This document shows, one piece after another, positions 46,701-59,100 of a DNA stretch of 64,000 bases. The stretch is taken from positions 18,200,572-18,264,571 of the forward strand of contig JABBOT010000080.1 in the NCBI GenBank assembly GCA_016165875.1, read 5' to 3'. The notes under the pieces were generated by a model. It worked only from the letters and a program-made list of their open reading frames with translations. It did no database searches and was not told the DNA's origin. Source of the DNA: Acanthopleura granulata. Its lineage: Eukaryota; Mollusca; Polyplacophora; Chitonida; Chitonidae. The translations under genes and the position numbers were made by a program. Position 1 is the first letter of the stretch. Every line of letters begins with the position of its first letter.

Positions 46701-49700
46701 TGCTATTACATCTGAACATTAATATGAAACTAAACACTAATTTACTTTTCCTTTTCTGCCTTGAATGTCTAAGACAAGTCTTGATATGAAAATAAAAATT
46801 CTTTGGATAAGTCACAATATTAGTGTGGTAAGCTGCTTTAAATTTAAGACGAAGTCTGACTTAAGTCAAAGAAAACTATGTGATCATGCAAGGGCCAGGA
46901 AAGTATTCAGGGATAGTTTGATACTGTAGATATGAGCGCCCAGAGTCTTGGCCTCAAATAATGTGACAATTTTCCTTTTCTCCCCACTCAAGAATATTTC
47001 ACTGATATCACGGTGGCCAGCATTATGGTGGGAGGAAACCGAGCAGAATCCAGTGGAACCCCATGACCATCTACAGGTTGCTGGCAGACCTTTCCACATA
47101 CAGCTGGAGAGGAAGCCAGAATGAGCTGGACTTGAACTCACATCAACCACGCTGGTGCGAGACTCCTGGGTTATTATGCTGTGCCAGAGTGCTAACCGAG
47201 CCATGGAGGCCCCTCTCACGAAATAATGAGTACAGACAAATATATGTGCTTCTGCATGTCGTCTCTAGATATCTATCTGCTACATGGTCAGTTTTTCACA
47301 CTAACTTACGTTTTAGCTTGAACATCCACCACATCACCAACCCGATAATGTGTTACATTCAAAGGAGTACCTGTAAGGAACGAACCAGAAGAACAATGAC
47401 ATTACAAGCTGGTTGCTGAAAGAACTGCTGGGTGTTGTGATGAGAAAGTGAGGCAGGCCAGGATAATTATGTCATGATGCAGAAATATCAGGCTCCAAAA
47501 ATATCCCCAGGCCTGTTGTTATTTTGACGAATGTAAACAATTATCACTAGATTGGTTTTGTGGAGTGAAAAATTACCAGCCTGACTTAAGAGCATTATAC
47601 ATCGACACCTAGTCAACTGACTTTCTCTCACACATTAGGCACCTCATCAAAACGTGCTGAAAATTTCACTCTAAAATAAAGTAAAAATAAAAGCCTCAAG
47701 TATTTATAGGCAAATGAAACAATAATAAGGCAAGCTCTTAAAAGGCTTTTGAGACAAATCTTCAAATCTTAAAATCAACTGCTGTCTGACGGAGAATGAT
47801 TACTTCACATGACATAAAAATCATTTATTTATTTCCTTGAATGTGTTTACGCTGTACTCAAGAATATTTCACTCATACAACGGAGGGCAGCATTATGGTG
47901 GGAGGAAACAGAGCAGTGTCTGAGGGATACCCATGACCATCCGCAGGTTGCGGGTGGACCTTCCCACATATGGCCTGAAAGCAAGCCAGCATGACACTGG
48001 ACTTGAACTCACAGCATAAAAATCATTGCAAGATAAATATGACCAAGAATTTAACAGGTACAAGTTGACTTCACTGACCTGGCTGAATAGCAGCCTCAGG
48101 TGTGACAAGGAAACGAGTCAGCCGACGTTTGGGAGGAACACAAGCTTCAGAAAACAAGTTGTTGTATTCCTTAGAAAACTGGGGAAAAAAACATTTGACA
48201 CTAAGAGTTAACAGGTGTTGCACTGTCTTATTAAAATAATAATTCATCACTTGAGTATACTGATTCATTATGCCAGGATGAGAGATTAATTAACTCAGGA
48301 TTGCTAAATCACTATTTCAAGATTACCAATTCATTAGCTCAACATATTACAAAGGTCATTATCTCTGGTTCACGGATTTATTACATAGGGCTTATTGATT
48401 CATTACCATAATACACAAATTCATTGCTATTTTACTGTAATTCTTCAACCTTTTCGCATGTTTGCATGGTGTTTATTCAAGCATTTTCTGAAGGTACTAT
48501 TCTGTGTCAGTATAAATAAAATTATACTTTTTGGGAAACCCTGAAACCGTCCAACCCTATGAATGTGGTTTTGTCTTCAAAATATCTCTTCAATATGTGA
48601 AAAGGTTGAGGAATTAGGGTAGTACAATATGGTAAATCTTTTCTTTAACACAGATGGGAAAGCTTGAAGAAATTAAAGTTAAAATCCTTTTTTTTATTTT
48701 TTGAATTTCCTTATCATCTAAAAGTTACATTTATTTCCGGTACATTTCTTCTCACCTCGGAGTTTGCTTTAATAAACAATAGACATCATCTGCTTATCTG
48801 CTCTAAAAGTCGTATCAACATCTGTTCAAGATCACAATTTCCTACCCCTGTGTACAAATTTGACATGTTTCTCAGCTATTTCGACAGCCCTAGTATCCCA
48901 CTGCCGTTTTGGACCTACCTCGTGAGGGTCACAGCTCAGTGCTCCCACCACAGCCATCCCAAACCTTGAGCCCCATTTTGGCTGCCAGCCAAAGGAGTTT
49001 CGAACAACTTCTGGAGGAGTATATCGAATTACATGGTTATCCAAAACCTGCAAAACCGACAGCAAGAATAGCTCTGGTGAAATACATAGATTCATTTTAT
49101 AAAAAATTTGTTTCCTGATTTAATACACCAAATATACAAATTGTCACTGAACTGAAGAAAACTGAAGTCATGTAATGAAGCCAAGAGATTTAAAATATCA
49201 GTGGACGTGAAAATAGGACTTGAATATTTTTTTTCTTAGCTACATCTTACCTGAAGTAATGTGGTATAAAACTTATGACCCTCTTTAGTCCATTGGGGTA
49301 GAACCCCAATCTTCAGTGCGAGTACACCTGTCCTAAATGTGCTATAAAAAAATACCGACAATAATGATAATTAAATGAAATACTAGTACCCTATCTGCAA
49401 AATGCCTCATGCACATGTATAGGTGAAAAGGGTCTTTACTGTCCAATATAACTGATAATTGTCTACAATTCATAAGCTAATATTTCTCAATCTTGAAAAC
49501 CTGTCATGTTGTTTATAATGGCCGGGGGGGCTCAAACCCAGCTCACGCTGGCTTCCTCTCCAGACTTATGTGGGAAGGTCCGATTGCAACCATATCCTGG
49601 TTGTGGGTTTCCCCCAGGCTCTGTCTGGTTTCCTCCCACCATAATGCTGGACATTGTCGTAAAAGTGAAATATTCTTGAGTACAACAAAAAAGTTTTTTA

Positions 49701-51991
49701 AACACCAATCAAATAAACAAAACAGCCCTAACCATACAAGCTTGAACGGCAAATTAAAATATACAAATTCACTGTTAAAAAGTCTGGATAAATGTGTTTA
49801 TGATGGAAGATTGTTTCCTGAATTGCATCTACTAATTAAAGTCAGAAACTACCCCTTATTTTGCCAATTTACTACTTCGGTTATGCATGTGTACAACAAA
49901 ATTAATAGTATGTCCTGTAAAAAGAAATATCAAAGAAACCCGCGATTTGAATAGACCACCTGATCTGGTCAACTCACCGTCTTGTCCATACACCTCGTTC
50001 CCATGGCCCGTTTTTAAGTGGACTCTTCTGTGTAGCATATTTAGCCTGCACTAGATCAGAGACATATTCCTGGTTTTCAGGTGTCAGGTCTTCATCAGTC
50101 TCACTGGGTTGTTGTTGTACGAACCAGGATGGTTGCCCACTTGAACGTTTTCGTCCTCTGATTATCTGGTGGCTACATAAAACTCTGCAAACCAGATTTA
50201 CATGCAGCTTGAGTTATTAAATCATGTACAAGAACATACTGTTAAAAAATTTATGCCCTCTCATGGGATTTCAGTGAGAATGTAATTCAACAAATTGAAA
50301 AACCCTGTTTTTATCATGCAATTTACTCTTGTTGAACATGACATAAAACTTCATGAATATGATCACATCATACAGCCAACCCCCATAACAATGGAAAGGC
50401 ATCAACTATACACTGTATCAAGGAGAAAAATATTTGATTAACAATGCTGATGCCTCTTTGCTAGTCAGAATGCTATTCACCTTCCAAATGACTGGTCACC
50501 AGATTTCTGTACAAAAAGTGTCTGTATCATAAAAAGTAGTAATGAGTACTGAAAATACTTCAGGACCTCGCATCAATTTTTCAAAATAGCAGAGTGGGAA
50601 AGAAGGAAACAGGTGCCATTAGTCTTAACTTTGACAAAGCCTTATTACTGAAAGAAAATAATTTCTATCTTGTAAATAACATGAGGGACACAGGTTTGGC
50701 TTTTCTGCTTTGCCGCTCCCAGACCTTATTGCTCAATTACATGTACATTATCAAGTCTTCAGCTCATCAAAAACATGAGAAAAGCAAACAGCTGACCTGA
50801 ACGCAATTTTCATTCACGTCTTTCACATTTTCCCACCCCGTTTAAACTACATATATATGGTGACACGTTACGTGTGAATGACACAGCCAACAGGTGAGTG
50901 ATATGTATATGCAAATTAGCAAAAAATGAGAGAGCTAAGTATGTTAACCATAATTTTATTTTGGCTTCCATGTAATAGGATGAGTATTCTTAGGAAAATC
51001 ACACTGAGCTGCTTTAACGGCAAGATGCTACAACGTTAATCATGCCAACATAAAACTAAGAGAGCCGTGGGTTTGACACCATACTGCTGTCTAATGGCAC
51101 CTTATGTCTACTGCCACACTGTGGCACTCTGGTGTCACGTCTCGTCTCACCGTATGTCTAGTGTCACATTCCATCTAGTGTCACACTGTGTTTAATGTCG
51201 TGTCTTGCACCATATTTTTTCTAGTGTCATGTCCCACATTGTGTCTCGTGCCTTATGGTGTGTCAAGTGGTACATAGTCTCCATGGTATTAAGTTGTGCC
51301 TAAAGTTACATTATGTCTAGTATCATATCTGCTACCACACTGCATACCTATTGTACATCATTTCTAGTGTCACACTGTTTCTAGCACCGCCTTGTGGTTA
51401 GTGTCACGTTGTGTTTAGTGCCATAATGTGTCTGATGTCACGGTGTGTGCACTTTTATGTTTTGGAATTTGTAAAGAATAGGTTGAGCTATTGCTCATCA
51501 CTGACCCACTTTTCCAATGTTCACTGAGAAAAGGACATTTTTCGGCAGTAGTAAGGATGAAGGTGATATCATGTGGTTGGGTGACGTCAATTCATAGAAA
51601 AATGTCCTTTTCTCAATGAATACTGGAAATGTGGGTCAGCGACGAACAATAGCTCAACCTATTCTTTACAAATCCTCATTTTACGATGAATTGAAGTCAC
51701 CCTACCACGTGACATCACCCTCATCCTTATTACTGCTCATGTTTTTTCTAGAGTCACATTTTGACTTCTTCTCATGGCCATACTGTCGAAAACTGGACTC
51801 TGATGTAACCTTCCCGCAACCTTGCATAGGAAGGTCACCGTTACTTATCATCTAAGTCAACACTTATACAAAAATGTATACCTTGGAAGAATGTGGGTCT
51901 TTCCGTTCAACAATCCTTTATCCAAGCAGCAATTAGCAGAACGCAGAAAGACCAAACCTTGCGACACCCATGCTTTCATGGGCGCTGACAT
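43759..51991 (-). CDS. MRPL3: MRPL3, mitochondrial large-subunit ribosomal protein uL3m (9 exons, 377 aa)
   Basis: Exons in transcript order: 51991-51882, 50184-49978, 49341-49251, 49047-48919, 48178-48079, 47370-47310, 46036-45925, 44471-44394, 44004-43759; phases match and the total is 1134 nt. Structural protein of the mitoribosomal 39S subunit, whose central extension reaches the peptidyl-transferase region in uL3 proteins. Residues 1 to about 45 ([17 protein letters not shown]..) look like a mitochondrial targeting peptide. Recognisable blocks follow: [41 protein letters not shown], the uL3 signature region [13 protein letters not shown], then [39 protein letters not shown]. The human protein has 348 residues; the extra length is mostly at the N terminus and after NTDNPPLMP. 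The exon 1 choice rests on its GTATAC donor, correct phase (AG|A) and basic N terminus. The gene is divergent from URI1 and convergent with the CAP-Gly gene. Confidence 0.96.
44018..44225. repeat. Tandem repeat of about 62 bp next to MRPL3 exon 9
   Basis: Three to four units of the type GAAAGCAATGTGGCAAAATG, GCAATTGTCAAATTGTGA, CATTCTAAAAACA, lying in intron 8 within about 15 bp of the exon 9 acceptor. Confidence 0.9.
45573..45795. mobile_element. Second copy of the 905-1135 dispersed repeat
   Basis: CCGATTGATATCTCTCTCTG, CTAAAAACAGATT, CAGACGGCGATTTC, CGTTGAATAATAG follow the same order and spacing as the copy at the left end of the window. In MRPL3 intron 7. Confidence 0.65.
46320..46348. 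repeat. (TA)n microsatellite
   Basis: About 13 TA units in MRPL3 intron 6. Confidence 0.9.
46512..46605 (-). mobile_element. V-type SINE fragment, reverse
   Basis: ATTTATTTATTTGACTGATG, TTTTACGCCATACTCAAGAA, TATTTCACTTAAAAG, then GTGGGAGAAAACGAGGC; truncated. Confidence 0.8.
46983..47216 (-). mobile_element. V-type SINE, reverse, with tRNA head
   Basis: Lacks only the tail: CTCAAGAATATTTCACTGAT, CAGCATTATGGTGGGAGGAA, GAGGAAGCCAGAATGAGCTG, GAGTGCTAACCGAGCCATGG, AGGCCCC. Ends about 95 bp from exon 6 of MRPL3. Confidence 0.9.
47822..48015 (-). mobile_element. V-type SINE, reverse, head truncated
   Basis: TTTATTTATTTCCTTGAATG, CTCAAGAATATTTCACTCAT, GGTTGCGGGTGGACCTTCCC, ACTTGAACTCACAGC. Ends 64 bp from exon 5 of MRPL3. 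Confidence 0.9.
48438..48623. mobile_element. Small MITE, family A (copy 4)
   Basis: Left end TAATTCTTCAACCTTTTCGC, right end GTGAAAAGGTTGAGGAATTA then GGGTAG. Best-preserved terminal inverted repeats of the family, about 24 bp. In MRPL3 intron 4. Confidence 0.88.
49527..49728 (+). mobile_element. V-type SINE, forward, head truncated
   Basis: CTCACGCTGGCTTCCTCTCC, GGTTGTGGGTTTCCCCCAGG, GGTTTCCTCCCACCATAATG, GAAATATTCTTGAGTAC, CACCAATCAAATAAAC. In MRPL3 intron 2. Confidence 0.9.
51080..51450. repeat. Degenerate tandem repeat of about 17-20 bp
   Basis: Loosely repeated TGTCTAGTGTCACATT and TGTGTCTAGTGTCACACT motifs with strong divergence, in MRPL3 intron 1. Confidence 0.65.
51464..51737. mobile_element. 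Interleaved inverted repeats (A-B-A'-B')
   Basis: A is 51464-51542 and A' is 51597-51676, arms of about 79 bp with few mismatches. B (about 51543-51596, GTAAGGATGAAGGTGATATC..GGTGACGTCAATTCAT) is inverted again at B' (about 51685-51737). In MRPL3 intron 1. Looks like a non-autonomous foldback element or a rearranged pair; B and B' carry palindromic TGACGTCA- and CACGTG-type sites. Confidence 0.8.
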
Positions 51992-53172
51992 TTTGATCTG
52001 CTCACATCCCGTACATCAATGTCGTTCAATTTTACATAAATTCTCAGTTTACATTAAATACGGTGAGTCATAAATCAATATAAATCAATAACAGAATAAA
52101 AATAATGGTTAGCAATGATTTCATTGATGAAAAGTATACGTAAAGCCCGAAAATGTCAGTACACTCAGTCAGAATTTTTAATGCTTGAAGGGGCTGGCAG
52201 ATGTGGCCCATGCGAAAATCGTCTGCTTTATCGTAACACTTACCCTCAACTCTGTGAGAGTTTCCTCTTCGCTTCATCTATTTTTTGATACATTTGTACT
52301 GAATTTATATTCAGCCTTATCTTGTTCTTGAACACGAGAGTGAAACAAAACTGACACCAGGCGACAAAGACCAGTATTTTGAATAAGGGTAATTTCATTT
52401 CGATGTGGCTTGATTAATTTGTGACGAAGTCTTTAATAGGACTGAAGTTCAGGAGACGTCCTAAACTACATTCTTTGTGCTGTACTGAAATACTTATCCA
52501 CCAGATCAGAGGTTGATGCAGAAATTCTGTACAGATCGCAGAGAATGCCATTTCTGATTCTGTATGGAAACAAAAGGCACTTGTTTTGATCTCCACCCTG
52601 TACTAGTACGTGGCTAACATTTTCCAGTTATTTTATGTCTGCAATTGAAAACCTTTGACAAGTCAGTTGAATTCTGATTTCATTTAGCAACCACCTCACG
52701 CCATTGTATTATATATATATTTCTATTTGTTGCATGTGATGGGATTGGACCCACATGTACAAGTATAGGCATCAAGGCTCTCATGGCTGTGAGGCAAGCT
52801 CTCTCACTATTGCCAGTTAGATCACTGTATATTGTGTCACAATATACAACAAGATGGTAAACATGTACGGTACATGTAGTTCTTGCCCTGCCTCATTAGG
52901 ACCATTGTGCATCAGAGCGGAACAACAGATTCTTCCATCCTTTAATTCCGCTCGTATTCGCTACACTCGAAAAAATTCCGAGTTTAAATGCAGCGTGATA
53001 GTTTCAGCTTTATATCAAGAGTACATGTTGAGATGCATAAGTTTCCCCCAAACTGTGTGTGGTTTCCTCCTAACATTTTCACCATTATGAACAAGAGGAA
53101 AATATCTGAAATAATGTGAAATGTAACATGGAATAGTCTTATCTCTGTAAACAGGTGTGCCAGGGCTTGATC
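51992..53172. promoter_or_regulatory. Divergent interval between MRPL3 and URI1 start codons
   Basis: 1.18 kb separate the two ATGs on opposite strands, so the 5' ends of both genes, and possibly a shared promoter, lie here. No CpG-rich core or TATA box stands out. A V-core-like remnant lies at about 53040-53075 (AGTTTCCCCCAAAC, GGTTTCCTCC). Untranslated exons cannot be placed. Confidence 0.4.
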
Positions 53173-56100
53173 ATGGAGGGGAGATGCCTTGCACGGTTGA
53201 GAGAAGAGCAAGATAAAGCTATCCAGGCCACAGAGGAACAGCTGTCTACATGGTAAGTCGATTTAGTAAGAATGTTGTAAATAATTTGTAATTCTTTTTT
53301 TTTTTTGAACGATTTATGAAAATGTATATATATACACCATTTGAAGCTAATACAGTTTGCTCTGGTTTCGTATTTTTAGGGAAAAATTTAAGTCTGATTA
53401 CACCACCCTTCAGGAGAAGTTGAGGACTCTCCCTGACAAAGTCTCCCATCCCTACAATGTAAGTTCTTCAGTTTGTGGTATGCAGTCCTGCTTATTCCCT
53501 TCTGATGATTCAGATGCTATAGTTACTCATGTGGCCTAAGTGCCAGCCCTTGAACAGTTTAGTTAAGGTGTGGTTAATTATCTCTGACATGAACACTGTG
53601 GCATTCCATGGGTCTGTATCTGAAACAATAGTCTACTAAAGTAAAACAGTTAAATGTTAATCAATGAAAGACAAGAGGTGACAAGTGAGACGTTAATACA
53701 GACTACCAGTCATTAAACTATGAGAAATAGACCAGTATCCAGCAGTAGTGTGTGGTAGCAGTCCTCTGCTTTCTGTCTCACAGCCAGTACAGTGTGGCTT
53801 TCATATTGCTACTTGCATTAGTTAAAAAGTGAATGAGTTAAGGAGCTTAAAAGTACCATCCTTTCATTCCTATAAATGTTCCCCTTTTCATCTCTTTCCC
53901 TTCCACATGATATTTTGTTCATTTTGTTCACTCCGCTGGTTAAAGTGTGTGTGTCATTTGTGGGAAGGGTTGTCAGTTACTTGCTGGAGTTTGGTGGTTT
54001 TCCCTGTGCAGTCTTGTTTCTTTGCTATGAAGCCAGAAGCCATCAACCATGTGAATATATCTTGAATTCAGCATTGAACACCAATGATGAATCACACACG
54101 TGAATAAATCTTAACTCTTCAGTTTCTGTATTTGCTCTTTAAGGCTCAAGGGGTTCTTCACATAGAAATGTGTCAAGTGAACCCATTTAAAAGGTTATAT
54201 AATGGACACGGTGACTGGGAGAGTTGAGTATCTTCCATTAATTATTTTCAGGTGCTTTTTGGAAACAAATCATGCATACAAGCGGATCAAGTTATCCCCC
54301 TTCATTATCATTTCAGGTACCAATTGGAAGCAAAGCTTTTATGCCTGGTAAACTGGTACACACTAATGAAGTGTTGGTTCTCCTAGGAGATAATTGGTTT
54401 GTTGAGCGATCAGCAAAGCAAGCCTGTGAGATTATAGACAGGAGACTTGTGGGTCAGTAGTAACGTTTACATCTCTCAGTCGAACAGCATTTATGCTGGA
54501 TTTATTTTATCAATGCTTGTACGAAATGTTTGTCGATTGAGTTTTGCATTAGCCTTGTTTGCATTAAGTACAGACGTGGAAAACCAATAGAAAACATATT
54601 CTCTGCCATTTGTCAGGGATTTGAAACTTTCAGTATTTTTTTTTTTTTTTGTTGGAGGTATGATTTTTGTTCCTGTTGTGAACATGTAAAGTGAATATCG
54701 TTACATATATAGTTATGTGAAATTTGGATAAAGTCATCTATAAAGATGTCAAATATTGCAGTGTGAAATGTGTGCAGCTGGTGCAATGGCAGATTGACTC
54801 TTCCACTGGCTCTTTATTATATGTGTTGTTTTCCTAATGTTTGCAGGCATCAACAAGCAGATTAGTGATTTAGAGAAACAGAGAGATCTACTGAGGCCAC
54901 GGGTGGACTTCACCTCTGAGCTGCAGGACTTAGCAGAAGTAAGAGATAAAACTGACTTCTGTATTACATGTAGTCCTTGTCAAAGTCGTTGTCAAAGCCG
55001 TGTTTGACAGGACATATAATACCTAAAATATTTTATGGATTTGATAATAGGCCGCAGCAGACACATGCTATATACATTAAAGAGACTGATCGTTTCCAAA
55101 GCTGGATTTTAAAGCGAAAAACAGCTCATGTTCTAAGTTGAGTTTGCCAAAAAGGCTGGACAATATTATGTTTATTTCGGTGAAGTATTTTATTCTAACA
55201 GCCATTACGATAGTGGAAATTGACCTGTAACTGTGCTCCATCAATTAGCGTGAAACGCAAACATTGTGTCTGGGCCGAGATGTAATTGTTCCAAGCTCTT
55301 GTAACCTGACATTGTAGTATGTTGTTAGAGTTGTGGTTGAAACTTAGGTATATATGTAAATTTATAACATGAAATGATCTAGAAACTTACTCTCGTCATA
55401 AAAATGGTCCAAAATTAAAAAAGAATTTGCAGTGTTGTTCACACCTGTACTAGTTATAATTAAAACATATCACATTAAATGAGTGCCCTGTCCCTGTGCT
55501 ATTACATGTTATATTGACATTCAACTAAGAACATTTACATCACAGCTTATAAACAGCTGATATCTCCTAGCTCTCTGATTGGTCAGTCTCTCATGAGCTT
55601 AAAGGCATAGGTTCCCTCACATCCCCAGTTGGCAGCAAAATACTCCATGCTTCAAAGCAAGATAATTCATACAAATTCAAACAAGTTTTTGTATTCGAAA
55701 GAGAATTTTGTAGTCTGTATAATGAGCAGCACCTAAGTCATGAGATGTCCTTTACTTTAACCATTGTAGTTATCAGAAGCAGACCCACTAAATTTTCACC
55801 ACTGTAGTTATCAGCATCAGACCGTTATAATATTATGCCTATAGAGCATTTCACATTATTTTGCAAAGAAATGATAATTTGTGGGTATCATCTAAAATGA
55901 TGTACTTTTATCACTATTTTTATTTATTTATTTGTTTGGTGTTTTACACTGTACTGAAGAATATTTCACTTATACTGCGGTGACCGGCGTCATGGAGATA
56001 GGAAACCAGGCCAAGTCCAAGGGAAACACACGACCATCCGCAGGTTGCTGGCAAACCTTCCCATGTACGGCTGGAGAGGAAGCCAGCATGAGCTGGACTT

Positions 56101-59100
56101 GATCTCACAGTTGACTGCATTGGTGAGAGACTCCTGGGCCATCACGCTGCATTAGCATACGAACTGCCTTGGCCATGGAGGACCTTTTATCACTGTTAGT
56201 TGTGTTCGTGCTGACATCTTGGCCTTGTTGTGTTCTGTTCCCAGGCTAGAGATGGTATGGTGGAGATACGTGAGGACTATGATGATGCAAAGGAACAAAA
56301 GTGGAAAGGTTCAATACATTCATATAGAAACACTCAACGTGACCAGTAACTTGGCAATTGTTTAATTAAATCTCCATGATGGAAATGTTCTGTGCATTAT
56401 TATAATCAGGCAGCAATGCGGAAGGAAACAAGTGGATTATTTATTTATTTATTCATTTGACTGGGGTTTTATGCCATACTCAGTAATATTTCACTTATCC
56501 AATGACAGGCAGCATTATGGTGGAAGGAAATCGGGCAAAGCCCGGGAGAAATCCATGACCATTCGCAGGCTACTGGCAGACCTTCCTACGTATGCCAAGT
56601 GGATTAAGACGTCAGTTTATTGGGATGAATACATGATCTCTTTGTCTTTTGATACTTCAGCAAGAACTTCATTTTGTTAAAGGTGAACTGTCCTGTTTCT
56701 AATTTTCATTTTACTGAACTGATAACTAATATATCTGTGACATAACAAAAATGTTTTTACTTGTAGAAAATCAAAATATATTTAACTCAAAAATACTCTG
56801 AGAAAAGAATCGCACATTGCTTGTCTGCACTTGAGTGGCACTTGTGTGTCAAATATATGTGATGTAATTGTAGTGTTTTCAATTTCTAAATACCAGTTTT
56901 AATCTGATCAAAACACGTCTTCTCAAAATGTCCAAAGAATATAATTTAGAGTACTTATTCGGTTCGAAATGGTCACGTTGCATGGCAAGTACCCTTTTTC
57001 GTCACATGAAGTGGTCCAATGGGAAAATATGAAAGCCAATCCCTTCGTAATTCAGTGGGTGATTAGCATAGTTCACTGCTGCACAGAACAGCATATCGCC
57101 AATGTCATACACTATGGGGACATCAAGGGCAGATAAGCATGTAGAAAATACCAAGTTTTACAAAACTCACCTTATTGGTATTGAAAAAAATTTTTATTTA
57201 AACATCTGGCGATTTTTATTTGTTAAATTGCTTCGGCCCCATGTTGCGGATACTTCTAGGATATACTGTGATATACCGTGTTGCAAAAAAAATTAGCCAG
57301 GACAATGCACAATTAAACTGTGCTCAAGTCTTCCATCATGAAGAAAACATGTTGCTTGTTGTTGATTTTGTTGTTTTTTATACATGAAGGTGTGCTGCTG
57401 AAATATAGTCCTACATATTAACAGAAGAACTATTTCTTTCAAGATTTTTGATCTCAAAAAGTCAGTTGATCTCATTGCCTGAAAATATCTCTAGATGAAA
57501 GTGTCACGCTTTTCTTGATAGATTAGAGAAAACAAATTGTTAACCAGTTGCTTATTTCCAATGTAGAGCAACACAGAAGGAATGTTTTGAAGCAGAGAAG
57601 AAAAGAGAAGGAGGAGCGTGAAAAGTTAGCCAAGAGTCAGCAGGTTTCGGAGACCAATAAAAAGCCAATGTCTGATGAAGAGCTGTGGGCCAGATTAGAC
57701 CAGCTAGAGAGGATTGAGACAGAGAGGAAAGAGTTGTCATGGTAATGGGCCTCAGGATTAACATACAGCAGGGGCTGTGTTGGTGATGGCTGTTGTGTTT
57801 TTTCATAGTCAAAAGCTTCAGGGAATAAAGGGAAAGGCCACACAAAAATGAAGTCATGGTGAGTGAAAAGAGGATTTAAAACTGTGTCTGAAAATATCTT
57901 ATTTGTGGTTTTAGTTTTTAGATATTTTTTCCAGTCAATTAAATGCAGTCAGATGTCTTGATTATATGGTGGGTTTTATAGACTATATTGATAATGTGGT
58001 TCATCAGTGATGTCACACCTTCTTTTCTCTGGCCCTCAATCAGAAATTTAATGTCATATTACCTTTTTAACACACAAGCAAACATTACAGGAGTACACTT
58101 CTCAAGAACTTTATTCAGAGCTAAACATTAAATGGTTTACAAAGTTTTATGACGTCAATGTTGAACTAAGTCATCAATATGGTCCGTGAAACCCCCTATA
58201 CAATCAAAATATCTGACTGCATCTTCAATTTTTTTGATACAAAAAAAAAAAAGATCAGTGAAAGTATTTTCAGACACTGTTTATAATGGTCTTTTCACTT
58301 ACCATAACTTCATTTTTGAGTGGTTTTTAACTTTAAAGATGACTGCTGATAGTGTATTCAGTTGTTTATTCGTGAAAAAAAAAAAAATTTTCCATAGGAA
58401 AATACACTCTCCTGTGTGTGTTGGTAATTAACATAAAAAACATTTCCGTTTTAGGCAAGCAGAGGTAACCTGTCATTGAGAACGTTTAGGCTGCTTTAAA
58501 TGGCAGCAATGAACATCATACTTCAGTTGGATGTAGTTGTCTCCCTGTTCTATAATGCGATGCAAAAACCTGGCCTTGGATGGGGAATTTGTTGATTCCC
58601 CCACTTTCAGCGTTTGTGGGCTCTAGGTGTACATCACCTATGTTGCCAGAAGCCTTAGCAGAGTGTAACGTTTATTGAGGACCAGTTGTGTGTACATTAT
58701 ACTCAGGATAATCTGTCAGTGACCTTCCTAAGGTTCATGGCTGAGGGGTGTCCTTCATTCAGAAAACTGATCTTCATCGTATGGGTGGAAAAATTCTTGT
58801 GTATGGCTAATAAATTAAAACATAAATATACATCCTATAAGCTTAAGTACAACACTGTTACTAATTTGATTGATGATGTGTGGTAGTGGATGTACATTAG
58901 GTTGAACTTGTGCCTGTTTTGCTCGTTGGGGGCCTCCCTGGTGCAGTTGGTTAGCGTGCTATGACCCAGAAGCCCCCCCCCCCACCAATGTTGTCGCTGT
59001 GAGTTCCTCCAGCTCATGCTGGCTTCCTCTCTGGCCTTATGTGGGAAGGGCTGCCAGCAACCTGCGGATGGTCGTGACTTCCCCCTAGGCTCTGCCTGGT

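Noticed and set aside
49493..49954. 153-codon frame on the plus strand
   Set aside because: Runs through a SINE and intron sequence of MRPL3; composition follows the SINE.
58928..59020. tRNA gene suggested by GGTTAGCGTGCT and GTGAGTTC boxes
   Set aside because: The boxes belong to the tRNA-derived head of a SINE; no cloverleaf or anticodon arm can be drawn and the sequence continues into the SINE body.
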